Positions 51,200 to 64,000 of a stretch of 64,000 nucleotides of DNA are shown one piece after another. Under the pieces are notes generated by a model, which did not search any database, had not been told where the DNA came from, and was given only the letters and a program-made list of their open reading frames with translations. This DNA is from Tranzscheliella williamsii (Eukaryota; Basidiomycota; Ustilaginomycetes; Ustilaginales; Ustilaginaceae). A program made the position numbers and the translations under genes. The stretch lies in NCBI GenBank assembly GCA_023212725.1, contig JALBYF010000010.1:1-64000 (forward strand). Reading direction: 5' to 3'. How positions within the stretch are numbered: the stretch's first letter is position 1; the number at the start of each line of letters is the position of its first letter.

Positions 51200-51667
51200 C
51201 CACCCCCCGCCCCGTCCGCCCCCCCATGCCCTGCAACCTCCTCACATCCTCCCTCCGTTTGTCCTATCACGCCGCGCAGACACGCTTATGCACAATATGT
51301 TCGATTAGCAACTCGGCGCAGATGCCCAGCTGCGCATCCCGTGCGCAGCCAGGCTTACCATCGAAACGAGCCCGGCGCGTGCAACGCAGCCCGTGCGCGG
51401 TGGAGTAGGCAATAATAATACAGTAGAGCGGCCGGAAAGGGAGCGACGAGGGCAGGCAATGCTGATAGGCGTGAAAAGACAGTGGGATGCGGAAGAATGC
51501 TAAAAATGCAGGTGGGAGGGCCGGGACAAGCGCGGGAGAATAAATGCGTGTATGCTATAGAATAGAAAACGAGGCTGGGTGAGCACGCAGACCGGGTGGT
51601 CAGCGTGTATGCGAGAGAGAGTCAGCTACAGACGCCGACTGCGTGGACCGAGGTCAGGAAGTGCGCA
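51200..51667. other. Intergenic between ARC40 and the PSK-type kinase
   Basis: This 468-bp stretch separates convergent stop codons; it is read as two 3' untranslated regions. No other feature is seen. Confidence 0.45.
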
Positions 51668-54205
51668 TCACGGCGCAGAGGCTGCTGGCGGGCTGAGCTT
51701 GGCGGCGCGCTCCTTCCAAGCGCGATGGACCCAGGGGTGGTCCCTGAGCTGGCCGATCGTGGCTCTGCGGTCGGGATCGACCTCGAGGCACGCCAGCAGC
51801 AGATTGAGCGCGTCTGGCGACCAGGCCCCCTTCGGCTTGCTGATCCTGCCCTTGACGGCAGCGGCAGGATCGGGGAAGGGACACTGTCCGCTGAGCAGAA
51901 TGGAGAGGAGGACGCCTAGCGACCAAATCTCTGCGTGCGGAGCCCGGTAAGGCTTGCCCTGCAGGATCTCTGGGCTAGCGAATGTCATGGTGCCAAAGAA
52001 GCGGTTAAAGTACGGCTGTGGCTTGCGGACGTCGCTGATGACAGCCGATCCGAAATCGATGAGCTTGACATTGAAGTCGGCATCCACAACACAGTTTTCA
52101 TCCTTGATGTCCCGGTGGCAGATGCCGAGCTTGTCCAGATGCCAGACGGTCTCGACGATCTGGGCAAACACCCAGCGAGCCTGTTCTTCGGACAGGCGAG
52201 AATGCTGTTCGATGCATTCAAACAGATCGCAGCTGGTGCGACGTTGCATTGCCGTCGGTCGAAGCTCCTCGGAGCGTGGTGTAGGAGGTTCGGCCACGGC
52301 GGGTTGCCAAGGCGAGCCATGCAGCTCCATTACCAGGTAGAAGAAATTTCTGTCGTCGTATAGATCAATGTATTTGACCACGCCGGGGTGGTCAACGACC
52401 TTGAGGACAAACACCTCCATGGGAATGACACCCAGCTTGGGGTCTCGCACCCAGCCGTGAGCTGGTACCTTATCCTTGAAGATGAATTTGACTGCCACGC
52501 CCAAAGAGTCTCGCTTCCGTTGAGCGGCGACTACAAAGCCAAATCCGCCGCTGCCTAGTTCGTCGCCTAGAGTGTAGGAGTTGCTGAAGCGCGGATGCAG
52601 ATCGTAATCAGCCAGGTGGCGAGCAGAAACGGTCTGAGGGGGTGCGGGAGCACTGAAAGACTTTTCCATGGCAGGCGCCTTCATCGCAGCGCTTGGCGAA
52701 AGCAAAGACGAGTCGGGCGAAATCTTGGACGGCGTGTCCAGCTGCGACGAAGCATGGTCGACAGCCGTAGCGGGCAATCCAGATGTAATCAGTTCCGGTG
52801 TCATTGGCTCGGGACTCTGCCGTTGAGGGACTTCGATGTCATCGTCAGCGAACGAAATTTTCATCGCTGGCGCAGACAGAGGTTGTGGGGCAGTAGACCT
52901 GGCAGCATTGGGATCGCCAAGGAAAGCCTTGGTCAGGTTGAACGGCTTGGGACTCGCTTTGGTGCGGGTGTTGGACTTGAGCCTGCTGGCACTAAAAGAG
53001 CGCGACAAGTCGGTACCGCCACCAAGCAAGCTCTCTTTCGCTCGTAATTTCTTGGTGCTACTAGAGAAGACGCTGGCGCTACTGCTCGAGCTGCTCGACC
53101 TTCGCAGAGCAAGGCTGGAAGATTCTTCAGACAGGCTCTTACCAGTATTCAAAGGCGAATAGGGGGGTGTCAGGAGCGTTGAAGGAGATCCTGGATGTTG
53201 ACTGGCTGGCATCGCACGTGCGTCCGGCGAGCCCGTCCAGCGGGGATTCTCATTGCTTTTCGACTTGCCATGAACGCTGACGCTGGCAAACTCCCGGGAC
53301 AGAGGAGACATGCCAAGTGAGCCGTGTCTCTGCAGCGGAGCCCGGACAGACCTGGCTGGGCGCGGCGCCGAGACGGTATGGGGCAGAGATGGTCGCGCCT
53401 GGAAAGAGTCAGCTTCGGTCTTGGTAGGGACGCCCTTGACCTGCTCTGCTTCCATCATGGAAGCAACCAGCGGTGTAGGGGGCAGAAAGGGGCTAACAGG
53501 GCCACCAGTGGCAGCACCGTCACGGGCACCAAAGAAGAGCGTACCACCTGGTGTCTGGGGCAAGTGAGGTCGGCCCAAGGCGGAAGGAGCCAAAGAAGGA
53601 AGAGTAAGCTTGAATCTATTGGCCCTGCCCATCGGAGAGGGTGAAGATGACACTTTGGCATCGGAAAGTGCAAAGGACGAGGTGTTCTTCGGGGAAACAC
53701 TTTCAGGATGTAGCTGGTGGCGACCGGTGATGGGAGAAGGCGGAACTGTAGAGCCGTCCACGAGTGGTGGCTGCGCTTTCCTGGCTGCCAGAGCTTCGGC
53801 AAGGACATGATTGGAGATTGCTGCCGGGCCCCGGAAGGAGGCCGCCAGGCTTTGCTTGTTGAGGCCAAGCCAATTGGTAGACTCGCTCGACTCGGCGCCG
53901 TGGTTGATGGCGAGGCAGGTTTTGAGGGGAGTTCGAAGATCGAAGCTAGAGACAGAGCCAAGGGATTGGCTCAGTTCAGGCTCAAAGTCGACGGAACTGC
54001 CAGAAGAGGTGAGTGAGTAGGTTGAGGTCGAAGAAGCCATGTTGACCATAATGTCGGCGGCGGCGACAGCGTTCGTAGCGGTAGGTGTTCCGAGCCGGAC
54101 CTGACCCTCATCGCAGTCCATGTCGTCTGCGGGATCCCAGGCGTCTAGTTTCGCCTGGCCGGACTGGCTGGGCAGAGATTGGGCCTTGAGCGCCGACATC
54201 AGCAT
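51668..54205 (-). CDS. PSK/PAS-kinase-like CAMK-group Ser/Thr kinase
   Basis: An 845-residue kinase with a C-terminal catalytic domain at about 543-835. Key motifs are the glycine loop DELGSGGFGFVVAAQ, VAVKFIFKDKVP, the insertion IPMEVFVLKVVDHPGVVKYI, HRDIKDENCVVD (about 695), DFGSAV, and FASPEILQG in place of the usual APE. These match fungal PSK/PAS-kinase-type catalytic domains, which regulate carbon storage and translation in yeast. No PAS domain is evident in the 540-residue Ser-rich N-terminus, so it may be a relative with a different regulatory part. Two in-frame ATGs (54205, 54199) are close together. A 42-nt intron-like GTGAGA...CTAG segment at 54236-54277 could lie in the leader, so an upstream coding exon is not fully excluded. 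Confidence 0.85.
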   Translation of the reverse strand: MLMSALKAQSLPSQSGQAKLDAWDPADDMDCDEGQVRLGTPTATNAVAAADIMVNMASSTSTYSLTSSGSSVDFEPELSQSLGSVSSFDLRTPLKTCLAINHGAESSESTNWLGLNKQSLAASFRGPAAISNHVLAEALAARKAQPPLVDGSTVPPSPITGRHQLHPESVSPKNTSSFALSDAKVSSSPSPMGRANRFKLTLPSLAPSALGRPHLPQTPGGTLFFGARDGAATGGPVSPFLPPTPLVASMMEAEQVKGVPTKTEADSFQARPSLPHTVSAPRPARSVRAPLQRHGSLGMSPLSREFASVSVHGKSKSNENPRWTGSPDARAMPASQHPGSPSTLLTPPYSPLNTGKSLSEESSSLALRRSSSSSSSASVFSSSTKKLRAKESLLGGGTDLSRSFSASRLKSNTRTKASPKPFNLTKAFLGDPNAARSTAPQPLSAPAMKISFADDDIEVPQRQSPEPMTPELITSGLPATAVDHASSQLDTPSKISPDSSLLSPSAAMKAPAMEKSFSAPAPPQTVSARHLADYDLHPRFSNSYTLGDELGSGGFGFVVAAQRKRDSLGVAVKFIFKDKVPAHGWVRDPKLGVIPMEVFVLKVVDHPGVVKYIDLYDDRNFFYLVMELHGSPWQPAVAEPPTPRSEELRPTAMQRRTSCDLFECIEQHSRLSEEQARWVFAQIVETVWHLDKLGICHRDIKDENCVVDADFNVKLIDFGSAVISDVRKPQPYFNRFFGTMTFASPEILQGKPYRAPHAEIWSLGVLLSILLSGQCPFPDPAAAVKGRISKPKGAWSPDALNLLLACLEVDPDRRATIGQLRDHPWVHRAWKERAAKLSPPAASAP

Positions 54206-57200
54206 CTGGTAGGGAATGATTCGGGTCAGCAATGCCTAGGATTGAAGTGCATGAAACCAAAGAGCGTCGATTCTCACCTTATAATGCCGGCTTAGTGGTT
54301 ATATGCGCTAGGACCGGAGGTTGAACATGAAGCTTGCAGCTGTAGAAACGATATCGAGCTATTGGACGCTGAGCGAGGCCAAGGCGGATTCAGCTTTGAG
54401 CGAAGAGGGTCAAGAGGCGCAATAGCGGCCGCGGTTCTAAGCTGGATGCTGATGATAGGCGTAGAGAAGGGCGACAAGAGCGGGCTGGTGAGCAGCTCGA
54501 CTAGAGGGTCCGGACGACGCAGAGGGAAGGTCGAGAGCGGATCGGATTGGGATGGAGGAGGGAGCGATGTTTGGAGAGATGGCAAGAGATGTAAGACACA
54601 ACTATAAGCCAGAAGTGCAAGGATGGCTGTTTGGTGCGGGCAAGGTCGAGCGCCAGTGAATGGCTGGCTCGTGTTCAGGTGCTAGCAAGGCAGACAGTTC
54701 GATGTTGCGAGAAGGCTGCCAGTCCGAAGCAGAAGCGACGGGGACTTGCAGCAGGAGGCAGGGACAAAGGGAGGACCCAGGAACGGGGAATACGACTGGA
54801 TGGACCTGGCTAGCCCTCTGGATGTAGAGCGACGATCGGAAGGAGAGCAAGGTATGTGCGCAACGGAAGGTGGGTGGAATGGGTCGACGGCAGTGGCAGT
54901 GAGGCGAGGGATGCAATAGAGGTAAGGCGGGGCAATTCGCTATGGCTTGACGCTGACTTGTAATTAAGCAGTTCAAGGGAAATTTGGCAAGGAGGAAGCC
55001 GCGGCAGTCTGGTTTCAAGGGAGACAGCCCGGATCCAGCGACGGAGTAGGGGGGAAGGGCGCCTGAACCAAGCATAAGTACAAGGGCAGCAAGATCGAAA
55101 GGAGCTGCAAGATGGAAAGCCGAGGGTCCTTACTTATGCTGGCTCGTCCGCTGAGCGTAACAAAAAGGGGGAAAAGGCATGCTTGGGTCTAAGCGAAGAG
55201 CGATGGTGACAGGCGCTTCGGCTTACGAACGACTGAATGCTCTGCACGTCGACGCCTTTGCCTGACAGCCACTTCTTGGACGCACAGCTTGCCTGGTGGC
55301 GTTTGCACCCCTGCTGGCGGCCAAGTCTGCGAAATCCGATCTCTCGATTAATGGAAGAACAGTTGCCAGCGCGCTACATGAATTGGGAGAAAGGTAGGTC
55401 GAAAGATCTTGACAGTTTGTACGACGCATTGGCGAGCTCTCATGCCCCGGGCAGATTGGCGGAAGGGGCTGTTTCAGAATGGCGGCTGACCAAGGAAATG
55501 ACGAGGACTTGTATGCGATCAGCAGTAGCAAATGCGAAGGATCGGCCTTCAAGGCTGGCAACCAAGACCGGCGTTAGGACCGAGGTACAGATGACGGAGG
55601 TGCAGCTTAGTGTGAGCTGCAGCCGACGCTTGTACATGGTCGGACCTGCAAGACCAGAAATGGCTCGATCGACCGAGGCCACCATTTCTTAATCAGAGGT
55701 GCATTCCGGTTCGGGGCATGCCTTGATTTCCCATCCATGATTGCACCTGAGCTTTGACACAGCTTCGAAAAAAGGCATGCATGATGGTAGGTTCGCATGG
55801 CCGCATACCCCACTGTCTTCCTGTGACGAGCCGATAAGAGAAGGTGAAGGTGGCCATCGTCGTCACTATGCGAGGAAAACAGCAAAAGGCAATCGAACAG
55901 AACCTTTGCTTCCCCGCGTCGTTCAGCAAGGCACTTGGCGATGACAAGTACGGCTGCCTCGGCACACCACAAATAGGTGCTAAGAAAAATGGCCCAACTA
56001 ATAAAGCTTTTTCATAGCATGAATCACACGGCTGCGCGATGCAGCAAATCTCTCGCTGCTGCGAGGTGTTAGCGGAGGGTAACGGAAGCTTGACGCATCG
56101 GCGAACCAAGACTAGATTTGACTGGAACACCATTGTGGCTCCCTTGGACTGACCGCCTACGTCAAATTCAGCCAAGGGAAGCCAAATGGAAACGGGCACT
56201 GGAAGGCTGGGAATTGTGATGTGATTGTAATGGCAAGCTCAGAGAAGATTCAAACCCCGCCGAAGCCTCTCGCGGCGTCCTCCGACCGACAGACGACAAT
56301 GATAGTCACAGTGAGAGCAACCCTGGCTTAGTCGCAAGATTGCGCTGTCGGCAACCACCGACTGCCTTCTAGTAACCGCAACCTCGGTCGTGCTGCACAC
56401 TCCCGTGGGAAACAGCCTCGCTGGAATTCCATGGCTAACTAGCTATGAAGTTCTTCGTGCTTATAACTAGCAGTCATGGATGTGATGACCAGTGGATGCG
56501 GGCTCGGAAACGTGCCTAGTGGCTCTAAAACCGTGACAGTCGTGAGTGAATCCTGCACGACGATGCGAGTTAGCTCAAGAAGACGATTTGCCGAGTTGTA
56601 AGACTCATACTGCATGTTCAAGGGAAGCTGACTTGCGTCTTCCCCTCTTCAATTCAGCTGGGAGTCAGCGAGCCTCAGGTGCGTGCCCTGCATTCCCATC
56701 CAGAAACACCGTCAGAGCTAGTCAGTCGGCCCAGGCAAATGGCTTTCGAACGCGATCTGTTCCTGTCGCAGACTCCTCGTCTGACACTGTGCCCTGCGGA
56801 AAACGTCAAGTCCTCGCTTTCGCTTTGGGAAGCTCGCTCTGCGGCGAACACCACGTTAAGCAGTGTCGTTCCGAAAGCGAGTGTGAGACTGCTGGCGACG
56901 AGGTGCTGGCAAGACGCGGGGTACACTTGCCAGTAGGTGTCTCAGTTACCTGGCACGCCTGTGAACGAGCCCCATCCCGCTTTGTGCGTGAAGGTAGCTG
57001 CGCCATGTCTTCTTGTTCGAAATTGTGTTCAAGCGAATTGCGTGAGCACGTCGGATACCGACACCGAAGGCAGTCCAAAGCAAAGGGCGGGCAGAGCCTC
57101 GGCCGACGCGCTATCTTCGAGGTTTTACACTCCGACCTCTTTTAAGTATCCCTGCGTCCAGTGCTACAGGCTGATGCCTAGTACCTCTGCCCTCCCAGCT

Positions 57201-58584
57201 GCAGTACAAGGCCCTGCATTCTGCGCTTCTGTCTCGCTTTCTGACAACGTACTAGCGCAGAGCGGAGCCACATCGCAAGGTAAGGAGGGTCGTGATCACG
57301 TAGCTGATGACGGACATGAGATCGAACGACGAGCTCAAGATTTCCCATTCGGATACGCGTCTGGCGGGGCATCGAAGCCCAAATGCTGTCACCGGGCATG
57401 CGTGCATGCATGCATCTCGGCGTTGGCATGGATGGCATGCCCACGCACGCGCGCTTGCTGAGAAACGTCTGGGTGTATATACCGAACCTCCTAGCTCTGT
57501 GGTCGACAAAAAGCCCGTGCAAGGTACAAGGATATGTCGATCGTTCATGTTCATCGTACCATCCGTTCATTGTTCTCGATGCAAAGGGAAGCTGATAAAA
57601 CGGCGACGAGCCTGCCTAGCTGCGCACCGTAGGTCTCAGGCGGATCATCGCGCGAGATTTCGATTATCACACTCGCTAGCGCTGACATGGCACGCGCCAT
57701 ACATTCCAGCTACCTTTCAGATGTCACAAACGCAAACCGCTCCGCATCGCATTTCCAGCATCCAAGGCAACATGCCTGACCTCACAAAGCTGGATCAGAA
57801 CGGCGGCAGAGCCACTGGTCGCGGCCAGATCGTGAGGGTGGGTTGCTTAATCGAAAGAGCGTTCCTCTGTGATGGGAAAAGTAAGGGGTCTCCGTGGTAG
57901 GCTCGTCGCTTCCTATGGGCACCCTCCCTGTGGTACAGCGGATCTACCCCTGACACTTCTGCCATCATCACGATCTCACCGCCAAGCCCGATCCTCGATT
58001 CAGGCAGTGTCAGCTGCTCGGATAGAGCTCAAGCTCTACAGCTCCCAAGGCTTAGTCGCTTCGTGTATACTTCTTAACGATTTGTGTTTTTCCTCATCAT
58101 GGCTTGACGCCGCTAACTGTACATCACACTGCTCATCGTACAGCTGGTGCTGCAGCTTATGCTCTGGAGGTTTGGTTCTTGAATGGCTACTGTACGACTT
58201 AGCAGATGTCGAGGGTCGCCAACGCGAAACGGTGACTAACGTGAAGGATTGGTGAAGTGGCATGCTGCCGCTGCTTTATGTGGAATGGTTGCGCGAGAGC
58301 GGCAGGCTGACTTAACAGAATATGCTGTCCACTACCGCTCTTTCGTGCGGGTTGAATTGAAACTCGCGTTTCTCGCGCGGATCCGAAGATCTTTGCCGCG
58401 CTCTAATTGCTTGGTAATGCGATCATCTGGAAGGCGTCTCGGTGTGTAGGCTCTTATGAACAAGTCCCTCAGCGTATTACGACTTTTAGCCTCGTCGCCG
58501 TCGTCCATCTGTTGCCACTGACCTTTCTGCCACTGTCAACGTCCGCTCATCACAATCAGTGTCTTTCAGCACTGTACCACCACC
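54206..58584. other. 4.4-kb gene-poor divergent region PSK-type kinase/NDUFS7
   Basis: The longest gap in the window. The 900 bp next to the kinase are pyrimidine-rich on the kinase strand, fitting a long 5' leader. Open frames are short and their translations lack conserved features, on both strands. A 20-bp alternating purine-pyrimidine tract of GCATGC type lies at 57396-57415. I recognise no RNA gene, transposon relic or pseudogene. Confidence 0.5.
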
Positions 58585-59429
58585 ATGGCAGCATTTCGAT
58601 CTGTCGCGCGAGTCGGTACGTATCCTTAAGCGCGCTTACCTCCATGTGGCGTTTTTGTCTTGTAAAGGAACCTCTCCATACTGACCTGTCGCTGTATCGC
58701 CCGTGCTCGCTTCTCTTTTCGGTACTAGGCCTTGCCGCCAAGCCGGCCATGAATCTGACGCGGTCGGTCCAGACCTCCGCCATGGCTTCTGCGCCACAGC
58801 TCGTGGGATTGCAACAGGCTTCCTCTTCCACTGCGACGGCTTCAACAGCGAAGGCCACACGAACGATCTCATCGTCTGCTCCGGCGGGGGACTCACCGGT
58901 TCCTCTGATGTCTGTTGCGAACCGGGGCTCGAACCAGCTTTCGTTGGAGACGCCCAAGAACGGTGTCGAGTACGTACTCTCATCGATGGACAAGATGGCG
59001 AATTGGGCGCGACAGTCGAGTTTTTGGCCAATGACGTTCGGATTGGCGTGCTGCGCCGTTGAGATGATGCACGTCGCCACGGCCCGCTACGACCAGGACC
59101 GGCTGGGCATCGTCTTCCGAGCCTCGCCGCGACAGTCGGACTGCATGATTGTCGCCGGCACGCTGACCAACAAGATGGCCCCCGCCCTGCGCAAGGTGTA
59201 CGACCAGATGCCCGAGCCAAGATGGGTCATCTCTATGGGCTCCTGCGCCAACGGCGGCGGCTACTACCACTACTCCTACTCGGTCGTCCGCGGCTGCGAC
59301 CGCATTGTTCCCGTCGACCTCTACGTCCCGGGCTGCCCACCCACGGCTGAGGCCCTCCTCTACGGCTTCCTCCAGCTTCACCGAAAGATTCGAAGGAACA
59401 GGAAGTCCACCCTCTGGTACCGAAAGTAG
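58585..59429 (+). CDS. NDUFS7: NADH:ubiquinone oxidoreductase subunit PSST/NDUFS7 (complex I, cluster N2)
   Basis: Two exons, 58585-58615 and 58729-59429, with a GTACGT...CTAG intron, giving 243 residues. This core complex I subunit holds iron-sulfur cluster N2, the last electron carrier before ubiquinone. The four ligands are visible at Cys118 and Cys119 ([11 protein letters not shown]), Cys183 ([13 protein letters not shown]) and Cys213 ([13 protein letters not shown]). Their spacing (1, 64, 30) equals that of bacterial NuoB. The N-terminus [10 protein letters not shown] and the Ser/Thr/Ala-rich stretch to about 75 form the mitochondrial targeting region. The 31-nt first exon provides the presequence start. 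It is convergent with BOS1 (269 bp). Confidence 0.97.
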
Positions 59430-59698
59430 ACGGCCGCCGCAGTGAGACTCCCTAAGCCTGATCTCTCAGGCCCAGCGATGACCGCCACGGCCGCGGCCTC
59501 TTTATTTTTCTTTGTAACCTTCTTTTCCTCTACTTTGTCAATCTCGTAGCATATCATTCTCCGCCTGCACCGGTTCTCAGGTCTGGAAGGCTTGCTAGGG
59601 ATTCATGATGGGAGTACTGTGACGGAAGGCGGGTTGGTATCATTGACATCTATGTTCGATGTGCGGGGTGTAGAGTGACAGGCGGGTAGGGTAAGGGG

Positions 59699-60490
59699 TT
59701 AGCCGAACCACTTGTAAATGTAGAAGAAGCAGACGAGGGTGAAGAGGGCGCCCCCGGCGAAGAGGATGTTGTCCTGGGTGCTTCTGCGCTCGATGTAGCC
59801 GATGACGTCTCTGCTGAGGCCGAGGGTGTTGGCTGCGTCGCGGAGGCGGCGCTGGGTGCCTTTGAGGAGGGAGCGCTGTTCGACGAGGTTGCCGAAGACT
59901 TCGCGGCCCTGGGCGATGAACGAGTCGAGCTGGGCCTCTGTGTTCTGAATGAAGGAGTGTTCGCGCAGCGCGTGGGACTCGCGCGTGCTGTTGCCGAACA
60001 TAGCTGCTGCGCTTGGGTTCATTTTGTACGCTGCGAGGGGGTCGGATGGGTGGGGGTAGGCGTTGGGCGAGGGGGAGGGGGGAGCGTGGCGGGCGTGGAG
60101 GCTGAAGGGGGATTCGGCGATGGCGCTGGAGCGGCGGTTGGCGGAGTTGGGGGCGGTGTTGCCAAACCCTGGTGCGCGCGTGCCCGAGCCGTCTTGCGCT
60201 GTGGCACCGCCCTTGGCCTTGAGCCGGACCAGCTGCACCTGCAGCTCGCTGTAGTCGGCGCGAAACTTGGCCACCCGCGCCAACGCCTTATCGTGCTTGC
60301 TCTGGATCAGCTCCTTCTTGGCCAGATTCTCGTACTCGTCAATGGTGCGCTCCAGCGCCGACAGCGACACTGTCACCGGCCCAAACGCCGTACTACCCGC
60401 CGCTGCCACATCCACCGACGCATCGATGCGCGCAATGTCCGACTGGACAGACGCAAACTGCCGCAGCGCCTGGTTGTACAGCGAGTTCAT
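59699..60490 (-). CDS. BOS1: Qb-SNARE BOS1/membrin (ER-Golgi transport)
   Basis: A 263-residue SNARE. It begins MNSLYNQALRQFASVQSDIA, the conserved N-terminus of Bos1/membrin. A heptad-rich SNARE helix follows (EAQLDSFIAQGREVFGNLVE and RSLLKGTQRRLRDAANTLG). A C-terminal membrane anchor (LFAGGALFTLVCFFYIYKWF) ends the protein. Bos1 acts with Sed5, Bet1 and Sec22 in fusion of ER-derived vesicles with the Golgi. A Pro/Ser-rich insert of about 80 residues separates the N-terminal helices from the SNARE motif. Start ATG 60490 is the first in frame. The possible alternative Gos1 fits less well at the N-terminus. Confidence 0.87.
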   Translation of the reverse strand: MNSLYNQALRQFASVQSDIARIDASVDVAAAGSTAFGPVTVSLSALERTIDEYENLAKKELIQSKHDKALARVAKFRADYSELQVQLVRLKAKGGATAQDGSGTRAPGFGNTAPNSANRRSSAIAESPFSLHARHAPPSPSPNAYPHPSDPLAAYKMNPSAAAMFGNSTRESHALREHSFIQNTEAQLDSFIAQGREVFGNLVEQRSLLKGTQRRLRDAANTLGLSRDVIGYIERRSTQDNILFAGGALFTLVCFFYIYKWFG

Positions 60491-62830
<2,340 letters not shown>

Positions 62831-64000
62831 CTAAAAGGAGATGACCTTGGCGGAGCGAGGTTTCTTGGGGGAGGGCTGGTGGGCGTCGAGGTTTGCGCGC
62901 TTGCGGGCGAAGGAGTGGAAGTGGTCGTCGTCGGGGCCGAGCGAGGCTTGCGTGGAGCCGACGATGAGGTGTGCGGGGGTGGAGTCATTGCGGGCGGGGG
63001 TTGCCTCGCTGCGGTGGGTGAGGGGGCAGTCCTTGGCGAGGTGTTCGACGGAGCTGCACAGCTTGCAGGCGCCGCCCTCTGGGTAAACGCCGCGGCCGGC
63101 GTTGTTGGGGCACTTGGACGAGAGGTGTCCCTTGGCGCCGCAGACGAAGCACGTTGCGAATGGCAGTGCGTCGCCCTTGGCGGGCTTTCGGCAGCGCGAG
63201 AGCGTATGCTCGGTCGAGCCACATCGGAAGCAGATGCCCACCGCGTCGCGCCCCACCATGGCGCCCTCCGCCTCGGCGCCTGCATCGTCCGTCTTCAGCC
63301 GGACCGACTGCGCGTCCAGCACGTTCGGGCAGTCCTTGGCCGCATGCCCCATCCCTCGACACGCGAAACACTTCTGCTTGGATGCGCGCTCCGCCGCCCG
63401 CTCCTCCCGCCGCGCGTCGCGCCGGTCCATTCGTCGCTGATCCTCGCCCCTCTCTTCCCGCTGGTAGCCGGCGCTGTCGCCCTGGCCTTGCCCCCACCTT
63501 TCCCCGGTGGAACGACCTTGTGCAGCGGCATCGGGATATGCACCGGGCCCCGCACCCCCCGTATGGGGAGCAGCGCCTCGTCGGGCGCCCCAACCGCCAT
63601 CGCCGCCCATCGCCGCTTCTCTGCGCGAGGCCGACGGGTCGGACCAGTCCTGCTTCTGCCGCGCCTGCCACTGCTGTTCGCTCTGCGGCGCACCCAGCCG
63701 GATCAGCTGCCCCTTGGGCCCGTACTCGAACGCGCCGTACATCTGCTCGACCTGGCGCTCCACATCGCGCGTCATCTTCTGGAACCGCTTCTTGCTCTCC
63801 TCGTTCTTTGCCTTCTTCGCCTTGAGCTTGAGCAGCTTTGCCCGCTTCAGCAGCTTCTCCACCGTAGGCGGCTCCGTGGCGACCGAGGCGGACGCCTCCG
63901 CTGTCTCCTCTGTGCCACCGTTCCCCTGGACGGCACTGGCGCTCCTCCCCGTGGACGGCCCCGCTTCGGCCTCTTGAGACACGTCGGAAGTAGACTCCTC
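62831..64000 (-). CDS. ZCCHC9-like four-zinc-knuckle protein (5' end outside window)
   Basis: At least 390 codons, open to the right edge with no ATG at the N-terminal end seen here, so the start lies beyond 64000. Four CCHC knuckles of form CX2CX4HX4C are present: CFACRGMGHAAKDC, CFRCGSTEHTLSRC, CFVCGAKGHLSSKC and CKLCSSVEHLAKDC. The spacing and the RCGSTEH and GGGCKLC-like contexts match ZCCHC9 proteins, nucleolar RNA-binding factors. A Lys-rich helical segment (KLLKRAKLLKLKAKKAKNEE) precedes an Arg-rich spacer. The stop at 62831-62833 is just after the poly-G artefact; the copy at 62639-62712 includes a corrupted version of this 3' end. Confidence 0.85.
   Translation of the reverse strand, partial: EESTSDVSQEAEAGPSTGRSASAVQGNGGTEETAEASASVATEPPTVEKLLKRAKLLKLKAKKAKNEESKKRFQKMTRDVERQVEQMYGAFEYGPKGQLIRLGAPQSEQQWQARQKQDWSDPSASRREAAMGGDGGWGARRGAAPHTGGAGPGAYPDAAAQGRSTGERWGQGQGDSAGYQREERGEDQRRMDRRDARREERAAERASKQKCFACRGMGHAAKDCPNVLDAQSVRLKTDDAGAEAEGAMVGRDAVGICFRCGSTEHTLSRCRKPAKGDALPFATCFVCGAKGHLSSKCPNNAGRGVYPEGGACKLCSSVEHLAKDCPLTHRSEATPARNDSTPAHLIVGSTQASLGPDDDHFHSFARKRANLDAHQPSPKKPRSAKVISF

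Noticed and set aside
54602..55075. 157-codon minus-strand frame upstream of the PSK-type kinase
   Set aside because: Pyrimidine-rich sequence gives a Pro/Ser/Leu/Cys-rich translation without any motif; better explained as a leader.
57307..57900. 197-codon plus-strand frame in the long gap
   Set aside because: The translation has no compositional or motif support; neighbouring frames are equally long by chance.

Overview
The window is nuclear DNA from a basidiomycete fungus, most likely a smut-type yeast or plant-associated fungus (Ustilaginomycotina). The reasons are GC-rich coding sequence, mostly intronless long genes, short introns of about 40-150 nt (GTAAGT/GTACGT-type donors, CAG/TAG acceptors), tiny 5' or internal exons, long Ser/Ala/Pro-rich disordered extensions on otherwise conserved proteins, and only typical fungal house-keeping genes. 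I see no transposon, rRNA, tRNA, CRISPR or virus-derived gene. I support 23 protein-coding genes, one of them running off the right edge.

Layout. 0.6-10.8 kb: RMD1/DUF155 membrane protein, DUS3 tRNA dihydrouridine synthase, V-ATPase c'' (VMA16, five exons including a 14-nt microexon), mitochondrial ribosomal bL34m, and PRO2. 10.9-17 kb: HSP110 (SSE1 type) with a heat-shock element upstream, then a CRY-DASH cryptochrome. 17-24 kb: a 1535-residue VPS9-domain protein whose C-terminus is a complete HAL3/PPCDC flavoprotein, and DUG3. 24-28 kb: a CAK1-like kinase convergent with a PCL/PHO80-type cyclin. 30-33 kb: a single ORF joining COQ6 and COQ7. 33-39 kb: FEN1 and a probable ATRIP/Rad26 checkpoint protein, divergent across a promoter with a cluster of MluI-box motifs. 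39-45 kb: SNX3, SmD3 and a three-KH RNA-binding protein. 45-51 kb: an unrecognised coiled-coil protein, DAP3/mS29 and ARPC1. 51-54 kb: a PSK-type kinase with a very long upstream region. 58-64 kb: complex I NDUFS7/PSST, BOS1 SNARE, PRMT1/HMT1 and a four-zinc-knuckle ZCCHC9-like protein.

The genes are not an operon or a biosynthetic cluster. Several share themes: mitochondria and respiration (COQ6-COQ7, NDUFS7, bL34m, mS29), membrane traffic (VPS9 GEF, SNX3, BOS1, V-ATPase) and DNA damage (FEN1, ATRIP-like, CRY-DASH). The most interesting items are the two gene fusions (COQ6-COQ7 and VPS9-HAL3/PPCDC), the hidden micro-exons, the divergent FEN1/ATRIP promoter, and a corrupted poly-G duplication at about 62.6-62.8 kb that looks like a sequencing or assembly artefact rather than biology.
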